Shown here: positions 62,060 to 64,000 of the stretch, in pieces
Position numbering within the stretch: the stretch's first letter is position 1
How the letters are laid out: every line of letters begins with the position of its first letter
Assembly (NCBI GenBank): GCA_019359045.1
Contig: JAHHIA010000011.1
Location: 124,001-188,000, forward strand
Direction of reading: 5' to 3'
Source: Scytolyngbya sp. HA4215-MV1
GTDB taxonomy: Bacteria > Cyanobacteriota > Cyanobacteriia > Leptolyngbyales > Leptolyngbyaceae
DNA length: 64,000 bases
The notes under the pieces: generated by a model
Database searches by the model: none
Told to the model about the DNA's origin: nothing
What the model saw: only the letters and a program-made list of their open reading frames with translations
Program-made: the position numbers and the translations under genes

Positions 62060-63355
62060 ATGACCAAACAATCACTCCTAGAGCGATTTCGTCGAGCTTA
62101 CCGAGATCTAGAACTATTTCCATTGCTGACCGCCGAAGAGATTGATGCCTTTCGGGTGGAATACGGCAGAGATACCTTGGCAAAGCTGGAACAAGTGGTG
62201 GACGATGCCGAGCAAGACGGCAAGATTATCTTTGCAGGGCACCGGGGCTGTGGCAAATCAACGCTGCTGGCACGCTTTGCCAAGCAAATGATGCAGCAGG
62301 GATACTTTGTTGTCTTTTTTTCCATTGCCGATATGGTGGAAATGTCGGCAGTAGACCATATCAATATTCTCTACGCCATCGCAGTGCAGCTCCTGAGCAA
62401 AGCCACTGAGCGGAAAATCCCTATTCCCGAAAAAACCAAAAAAGAAATTCTTACCTGGTTGATTACTTCTCGGACTGAGACGACCGATCGCAGTTTGACT
62501 AGTGAGATGGGTATGGGCGGAGACGTGCTCAAACTGGTGACTGCTAAGCTCAAAACCGAGTCCAAGTTTCGGGAAGAAATCAAGCGCACCTACGAGCGAC
62601 GAGTATCCGATCTGGTTGCCAAGGTGGATGAAATTGCCCAATGTGTGAGGGATGCAACTCAAAAAGATGTGCTGGTGGTGATTGATGACCTGGACAAGCT
62701 GGATTGGAAACTGGTTGAGGAGATCTATAAAAACAACATCAATGCTCTGTTTCAGCCCAAGTTGCGAATTGTCTTCACCATCCCCATTTCAGTGATCCGG
62801 GATATTGAACTACGCACCATTCTGCAAACAGCATCCGGTAGCCCCATACAACAGATGGAGGTTGCTAAATTCTTCAGCAAAGCAGATCGCCACAATCCTG
62901 AGGCAGTGCCGCTGCAAAGTAAAGTGGAGGTTTTTTTGGAAGTCTTGCAAAAACGACTTCCTGAGGATTTGATTGAGCTAGAAACTGCCCGCAAGATGGT
63001 GGTCTATAGCGGTGGCGTGATTCGGGAACTGGTCAGAATTGCCAGAGCCAGTTGTTCTCAATGCTTACTCCTGATTCGGCAAAACCCAGACCAAACCGAA
63101 CTCCAGATCAACGACGAGATTTTGCAACAGGCGCTGCGCGATTTACGCAATGATTTTGCCTCATCACTGGGAGCCAGTCGCTACCAAATCCTGACTACTA
63201 CCTATCAGGAAGGCAAACCTGCCGACTTGACCGACGAATTTTTGCTGTTGCTGCATGGGCTGTATATTCTGGAATATCGCAATGATGAGGTCTGGTATGA
63301 CGTTCACCCGATCGTCGTAGAACTCCTCAAACGAGCCAACCTGGTGCCCTCCTAA
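62060..63355 (+). CDS. AAA/STAND-like ATPase
   Basis: 431 residues. Walker A GHRGCGKST at 60-68, Walker B VLVVIDDLDKLD near 215, and a sensor-like IVFTIPISVIRD. The C-terminal part (REQ-like VIRELVRIARASCSQCLLL, LLHGLYILEYRNDEVWYDVHPIVVELL) ends in a winged-helix-like segment. CGGAG precedes the ATG. The gene at 63430 follows after 74 bp on the same strand, so the two may form a two-protein NTPase system of signalling or defence type. Confidence 0.8.
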   Translation: MTKQSLLERFRRAYRDLELFPLLTAEEIDAFRVEYGRDTLAKLEQVVDDAEQDGKIIFAGHRGCGKSTLLARFAKQMMQQGYFVVFFSIADMVEMSAVDHINILYAIAVQLLSKATERKIPIPEKTKKEILTWLITSRTETTDRSLTSEMGMGGDVLKLVTAKLKTESKFREEIKRTYERRVSDLVAKVDEIAQCVRDATQKDVLVVIDDLDKLDWKLVEEIYKNNINALFQPKLRIVFTIPISVIRDIELRTILQTASGSPIQQMEVAKFFSKADRHNPEAVPLQSKVEVFLEVLQKRLPEDLIELETARKMVVYSGGVIRELVRIARASCSQCLLLIRQNPDQTELQINDEILQQALRDLRNDFASSLGASRYQILTTTYQEGKPADLTDEFLLLLHGLYILEYRNDEVWYDVHPIVVELLKRANLVPS

Positions 63356-63429
63356 TCTCCTCTAGGCAGGTCCCCAAGTATTTCGTCTAAGATCTAAGAT
63401 CTAAAGTCACCCGTCTTCCCCTCCCTTTA

Positions 63430-64000
63430 ATGGCATCCTCAGAAGACATTGCCCAAGAGAATCAGCGCAACTACGATCGGTTGATCGTAGCGTTGGAAGC
63501 TAGTTTGGGTAAATTGGACTTGCTGCTGGCAGTGTGTGACGATCGGAACTTGCAAGAAAGCTTGATTCAACGCTACGAAGCCGAACTGAAGCAAGAGGGT
63601 ATTGAACATTACCGGGTTCTGGTGCGTCGGCAGGAACCTAGTTTACGGCACGCGATCGAGCAAGTAGTGCAGCAAAAAAACGCCTTGCAACAAGGACTAC
63701 CCGCTGTTGTGACCGTATTGGGTGTAGATGATCTGTTACCCCTGCGGTTAGATGCCGCGCGATCGCAGCTAGAAAAGTTATTCGGCTATTTGCAATGGAC
63801 ACGGGAAGCCTTCCGCTCATTTCAATTTCCGGTGGTGGTGTGGTTGACGCAGGCAGTTCTGGCGCAACTGACAGAAAAAGCCCCCGATTTTTGGAGTTGG
63901 CGCGGCGGTGTATTTTGGTTTGGTCAGACCAAAGTCAATTTCGTGACTGCTAAAGGGTGGGCAATCAATTCGTTACCGACTTCAGCAGAATTACTGTCGA
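63430..64000 (+). CDS. Partner of the AAA ATPase, 5' part only
   Basis: The ATG at 63430 opens a frame with no stop to the window end (190 residues seen). The sequence reads RLIVALEASLGKLDLLLAVCDD, GIEHYRVLVRRQEPSLRHAIEQV, VTVLGVDDLLPL and FPVVVWLTQAVLAQLTEKAPDFWSWRGGVFWF. The last block is typical of the N-terminal NTPase-like domain of cyanobacterial TPR/STAND proteins, in which tetratricopeptide repeats follow. That continuation lies outside the window. Confidence 0.75.
   Translation, partial: MASSEDIAQENQRNYDRLIVALEASLGKLDLLLAVCDDRNLQESLIQRYEAELKQEGIEHYRVLVRRQEPSLRHAIEQVVQQKNALQQGLPAVVTVLGVDDLLPLRLDAARSQLEKLFGYLQWTREAFRSFQFPVVVWLTQAVLAQLTEKAPDFWSWRGGVFWFGQTKVNFVTAKGWAINSLPTSAELLS

Overview
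The window looks like the chromosome of a filamentous, Leptolyngbya-like cyanobacterium. This is inferred from many HIP1-type GCGATCGC octamers, cyanobacterial families (IctB, SbtA/SbtB, DUF2808, DUF2330, DUF1622), a WcaI/WcaF-type exopolysaccharide cluster and abundant small dispersed repeats. No rRNA, integrase, intact transposase or CRISPR array is visible.

Layout. 1-9.2 kb: the end of a class 3 lipase, then a divergent two-partner secretion pair. It consists of a 2147-residue protein that fuses a GT2 glycosyltransferase, a signal-peptide-like segment, a filamentous-haemagglutinin region and a CHAT protease, opposite its FhaC/ShlB-type outer-membrane transporter. 9.4-13.5 kb: a dense one-strand tRNA array of about 30 units behind a consensus promoter overlaid with GTAGTA repeats. 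13.9-21.2 kb: a GAF pseudo-histidine kinase, ictB, a DUF2808 protein and pntAB. 21.3-23.7 kb: an orphan template-repeat-like fragment, a HEAT protein, an ordinary tRNA-Leu and a ribbon-helix-helix regulator whose promoter carries the same GTARTA half-sites as the tRNA array. 23.8-36 kb: an ABC-2 exporter pair, an Mrr-nuclease/ParA fusion, a CobO-type enzyme, an SbcC-like ATPase and a GH63-like hydrolase. 36.4-38.5 kb: the carbon-concentrating operon sbtA-sbtB-periplasmic beta-carbonic anhydrase, closed by a clear terminator. 38.5-46.3 kb: small enzymes and three polysaccharide genes. 46.4-49.6 kb: a CHAT protease/DExH helicase operon. 50-64 kb: unknown cyanobacterial proteins, a GldAFG-like ABC set with a DUF4340 protein, a DUF697 GTPase and an AAA ATPase with a partner gene that runs off the window.

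The most unusual region is the tRNA array. One unit (10567-10707) has the exact geometry of a circularly permuted tRNA-Phe: the 3' half comes first, then the 5' acceptor and D strand, all enclosed in nested stems. A second unit (10960-11090) is a degenerate relative. Four tRNAs carry a 19-25 nt hairpin-like insert at the same place in the T loop. All five Leu-anticodon tRNAs of the array have short, class-I-like variable loops, whereas the separate tRNA-Leu at 22.7 kb is a normal class II molecule. The array could be an inducible spare tRNA set controlled by the RHH protein; that part is inference.
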